24,029 bases of DNA from a virus. Location: positions 1-24,029 of IMG/VR virus record IMGVR_UViG_3300031629_000082; one strand, given 5' to 3'. The notes under the pieces are model-generated. The model made no database searches, had not been told where the DNA came from, and saw nothing but the letters and a program-made list of their open reading frames with translations. The position numbers and the translations under genes were made by a program. Position 1 is the stretch's first letter, and each line of letters starts with the position of its first letter. Below are positions 22,092 to 24,029 of the stretch, piece by piece.

Positions 22092-22674
22092 TGCAAAGAA
22101 GAAGTGCCGACATTGTAAAGAGTACCAATTGGCTGAGTCAGGGATCAAAGTCCCGCTCGGCTTTTTCTGTTCTATGTCCTGCGTGGTGGAGCATGGCAAG
22201 AAGCTGGCTCCATTCACCGTAGAGAAGCGCAAGAAGGAAAGTGATACTAGGTTAAGGTTGGAACTTAAAACAGCCTCACAGTGGCGCGTAGAAGCTCAAA
22301 TAGCCTTTAACACATACGTCAGATACCGTGATCGTGATCTACCTTGCATAAGTTGTGAAGTTTCTGGAGCGCATAAGGGTGTTGGTGGGTACTGGGACGC
22401 TGGGCATTACCGTAGTAGAGGGGCAGCTAGACACCTAAGTTTTAATTTATGGAACTGCCATCGCCAGTGTTCACGTTGCAACAGGTATTTAGGGGGGAAT
22501 ATTTGTGCCTATAGATTGAAATTAATACCCCGTATTAGTCTGGCTAAAGTTGTGCTATTAGAAAGCAACAACGATATTGTAAGGCATGACATAAAATACC
22601 TAACCAGAATCAAGCAAATATTCACCCGCAAGTTACGGATTAAGAAGAAATTCAATAAGTACATAGCAAAATAA
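22084..22674 (+). CDS. ninG: NinG-like recombination protein (HNH-type zinc nuclease)
   Basis: A 196-residue basic protein. A zinc-binding N-terminus (C8, C11, C29, C33) is followed by a charged helix and an HNH-like part: CISC (88-91), WDAGHYRSRGAARHLSF (104-120), CHRQCSRCN and GGN (139). This is the NinG family, which in lambda acts at the Red pathway and may resolve recombination intermediates. The C-terminus is a basic tail. It is the last gene of the operon, overlapping ninB by eight bases. An AT-rich stretch with six T follows, perhaps a weak terminator. Confidence 0.9.
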   Translation: MANAKKKCRHCKEYQLAESGIKVPLGFFCSMSCVVEHGKKLAPFTVEKRKKESDTRLRLELKTASQWRVEAQIAFNTYVRYRDRDLPCISCEVSGAHKGVGGYWDAGHYRSRGAARHLSFNLWNCHRQCSRCNRYLGGNICAYRLKLIPRISLAKVVLLESNNDIVRHDIKYLTRIKQIFTRKLRIKKKFNKYIAK

Positions 22675-22717
22675 TAATATTTTTTTACGACATTTCAGCA
22701 TTTCTTCTACACAAGTG

Positions 22718-22745
22718 TTTACATCATCTACAAATATGTTATAGT
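22718..22745 (+). promoter_or_regulatory. Rightward promoter 2 with extended -10
   Basis: TTTACA, 16 bases, TATAGT, with TG one base before the -10 (TG-T-TATAGT), a strong sigma70 promoter in the 106-base gap between ninG and the next gene. It shares TACAT-N7-AAATATGTT, at identical spacing, with the promoter at 20190-20218. Confidence 0.75.
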
Positions 22746-22780
22746 GAAGTCAAGTTAATCAATTAACAAAGGCGGTTCCC

Positions 22781-23062
22781 ATGATATTCCAGACTGTAAA
22801 CCATAGTGAATTCCAAGATGCTTTCAAGGCGATGCGTCCAGACCAGTTTAGCTACGCAGCTTTATGTGTGATGTTCGATTACTTTGATGAGTTCGAGAAC
22901 TACCACTTAGATGTTATTGCCATCTGTTGTGAGTGGGAAGAGTTCGATAGTATTGAAGATGTAGCCCTCGCTTATGATGATGTACATTGTATCGAAGACC
23001 TTTACGAAATGACGCTGGTACTTGAAATGGATAACGGCAGTCTCGTTGTTCAGCTATTCTAA
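22781..23062 (+). CDS. Conserved-looking acidic phage protein of unknown function
   Basis: A 93-residue, strongly acidic and aromatic protein, MIFQTVNHSEFQDAFKAMRP..., with 'FSYAALCVMFDYFDEFENYHLDVIAICCEWEEFDS' in the centre and 'VLEMDNGSLVVQLF' at the end. I have the impression of a widely spread phage and plasmid family of unknown role with the same start and 'LDVIAICCE' core, but I cannot name it. It is the first gene after a strong promoter, so it should be well expressed. An acidic antirestriction or inhibitor role is possible but unproven. The ribosome binding site is AAGGCGG. Confidence 0.75.
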   Translation: MIFQTVNHSEFQDAFKAMRPDQFSYAALCVMFDYFDEFENYHLDVIAICCEWEEFDSIEDVALAYDDVHCIEDLYEMTLVLEMDNGSLVVQLF

Positions 23063-23076
23063 CCAAGGAGAAGTTT

Positions 23077-23214
23077 ATGAAATATGAAGTGAACAAAACC
23101 CCACCCAAAAAACTACCAGATAAGCTTCCTCCAGATAAGGAGGCTGAAGCTGCTGCTAAGAAAGCTAGAATAAAAGCCTTAGCAGATAAGTTTAGATACT
23201 GGATGAAAGACTAG
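23077..23214 (+). CDS. 45-residue basic small protein
   Basis: A short gene with an ideal ribosome binding site (AAGGAG, six bases before the ATG) and close packing between neighbours. The product, MKYEVNKTPPKKLPDKLPPD..., is Lys/Pro-rich at first, then an Ala/Lys helix ending RYWMKD. No family recognised. Too short for usual ORF cutoffs. Confidence 0.68.
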   Translation: MKYEVNKTPPKKLPDKLPPDKEAEAAAKKARIKALADKFRYWMKD

Positions 23215-23224
23215 GAGTAATACC

Positions 23225-23407
23225 ATGACTGCAAAAGATAAACCAATCTCGAAGCCGATGAACAAGAATTATTCTGAAGGGTACGATAGGATCTATGGTA
23301 AGAAGGATGTGCCAGTGGGTGAAGACACTCGGCCAAAGGATCGTGTGAAGCTAGGCTTGTCTCCGAGCTGCGTGGTGGAAGATATAAACTCTGAGGATTT
23401 AAAATGA
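23225..23407 (+). CDS. Small unknown protein
   Basis: A 60-residue polar protein, MTAKDKPISKPMNKNYSEGY..., with AGGAG eight bases before the ATG. It contains 'YDRIYGKKD' and a Lys/Asp-rich part and looks mostly unstructured. No family recognised. Its stop overlaps the next start (ATGA). Confidence 0.68.
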   Translation: MTAKDKPISKPMNKNYSEGYDRIYGKKDVPVGEDTRPKDRVKLGLSPSCVVEDINSEDLK

Positions 23408-23775
23408 GCATTATATGGAAGCCTAAAATACCAGCCGTCTTTACTAAATCTAAGCCCAAGGAAAAGAAATATAACTTTGGTAGTGGGCATATCACCGATA
23501 TAAAGGTTAAAATCGTTCCCCGTGAACAGATCCTTTGGCCTGAATCAGACCTACGCTTCCTTGTAGAACTGCGTGTATTGAAATGCTCGTATGAGGAATG
23601 TGGCGAATATCTAGGCAGGTCAGCTAATTCCTGCACTGGCGCAGTCGCAACAAACAACCTTTACGAAGCTATAAGAAAGAAGCGTAAAGCCCTAATAAAT
23701 GAGGTGTTAAATGAATTTAAAAGAAAAGATACTACTCCAGAAAAAACTGGATTACGTCAAGGGCGAGATTGCTAA
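23404..23775 (+). CDS. Helix-turn-helix-like protein (GcrA/Myb-like segment)
   Basis: A 123-residue basic protein. 'WPESDLRFLVELRVLKCSYEECGEYLGRSANSCTGAV' (residues about 46-82) follows the pattern of a short DNA-binding HTH in which a trihelical unit ends in 'LGRSxNSxxGxV', as in GcrA-like or Myb-type phage proteins. The N-terminus is Lys/Pro-rich. It may regulate late or lysis genes. The stop lies inside the next gene, which begins in another frame. Confidence 0.68.
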   Translation: MSIIWKPKIPAVFTKSKPKEKKYNFGSGHITDIKVKIVPREQILWPESDLRFLVELRVLKCSYEECGEYLGRSANSCTGAVATNNLYEAIRKKRKALINEVLNEFKRKDTTPEKTGLRQGRDC

Positions 23776-23878
23776 CTATGAAGCCGCAGTAAAAGTAGGC
23801 AAGAACCAGACGTTCAATACCTACAATGAAATGCGGATAGCATTATTGAATAATGAGCTTGAAGCTATTTTAACTTGA
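23711..23878 (+). CDS. 55-residue helical small protein
   Basis: A short gene with GAGGTG before the ATG, starting inside the end of the previous gene. The product, MNLKEKILLQKKLDYVKGEI..., is a charged helical protein ending 'MRIALLNNELEAILT'. No family recognised. Its 3' end overlaps the leftward holin-like gene by 14 bases, making the two genes convergent. Confidence 0.7.
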   Translation: MNLKEKILLQKKLDYVKGEIANYEAAVKVGKNQTFNTYNEMRIALLNNELEAILT

Positions 23879-24029
23879 CCGCACTGAGCTTGCCTGAGAC
23901 TAGCTTGGTTAGTAGTCCACGCATACCGAACTTAACCACGTACACACCAATCACTAGGTACTGATACCACTCTGGCATAACGGCAAACGATTCAAACGCT
24001 GCCGTTACTTCATCTTGATACCCTACAAA
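23865..24029 (-). CDS. Holin-like membrane protein (partial, N-terminus beyond window)
   Basis: The frame is open from the right edge to a TAG at 23865-23867; 54 C-terminal residues are visible. The segment VMPEWYQYLVIGVYVVKFGMRGL is typical of the last transmembrane helix and turn of small three-helix podovirus holins. The tail after it is basic (KLVSGKLSAVKLK), as in many holins. A holin would permeabilise the inner membrane at the end of infection. The gene runs leftward, opposite to its neighbour, and may start another leftward block to the right of the window. Assignment rests on this C-terminal part alone. Confidence 0.55.
   Translation of the reverse strand, partial: FVGYQDEVTAAFESFAVMPEWYQYLVIGVYVVKFGMRGLLTKLVSGKLSAVKLK

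Noticed and set aside
1-24029. CRISPR array, insertion sequence or integrase
   Set aside because: No spaced direct repeats of array type, no transposase or integrase motifs and no attachment-site duplication were seen.

Overview
The window reads as about 24 kb of a tailed podovirus (short-tailed Caudoviricetes), either free or as a prophage. The evidence is a nearly complete head and short-tail morphogenesis cassette, gene packing with ATGA-type overlaps, many very small genes and no bacterial housekeeping genes. Protein style and moderate GC suggest a gammaproteobacterial, perhaps marine, host, but the sequence does not name one. No integrase, DNA polymerase or RNA polymerase gene is visible, so host polymerases are probably used, at least for what is seen here.

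Layout. Positions 1-14435 (minus strand) hold the late block. In transcription order it runs dUTPase, a two-HTH protein, a small unknown, small and large terminase, a disordered Thr/Lys-rich protein, portal, a Bbp19-like protein, scaffold, major capsid, [terminator], tail tube A, tail tube B, then three ejection-type virion proteins. The last of these runs off the left edge and carries a ParB-like motif. A perfect extended -10 at about 14470 probably feeds this block. Positions 14478-19219 (minus strand) hold small unknown genes, a 47-residue membrane protein missed by a 60-residue ORF cutoff, a stand-alone CHC2 zinc-finger protein, an SF2 helicase and a likely PD-(D/E)XK nuclease. Two promoters here share a 22/26-identical element, and two intercistronic UNCG hairpins sit against ribosome binding sites.

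Positions 19220-19765 contain no gene but are dense in perfect inverted repeats. They end in a textbook rho-independent terminator that works only on the plus strand, although every gene to the left and the next gene to the right lie on the minus strand. I read this as an undescribed plus-strand structured RNA of roughly 475-500 nt. It is the most interesting object in the window.

Positions 19766-20250 hold one minus-strand gene and a divergent promoter region. From 20251 rightward is an early recombination operon: a small coiled-coil protein, an ERF-type annealase, a small protein ending exactly like bacterial SSB (DDDIPF), an XRE repressor, NinB/Orf and NinG. A second rightward promoter at about 22730, sharing an exact bipartite motif with the one at about 20205, drives a run of small genes. 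The window ends in the C-terminus of a leftward holin-like gene that converges on the last rightward gene with a 14-nt overlap.

Working together: the rightward operon makes an ERF/NinB/NinG recombination set, the leftward middle block supplies replication-type and nucleotide-pool functions, and the leftward late block packages DNA and builds the virion. Promoter motifs are repeated within each arm, which suggests coordinated control.
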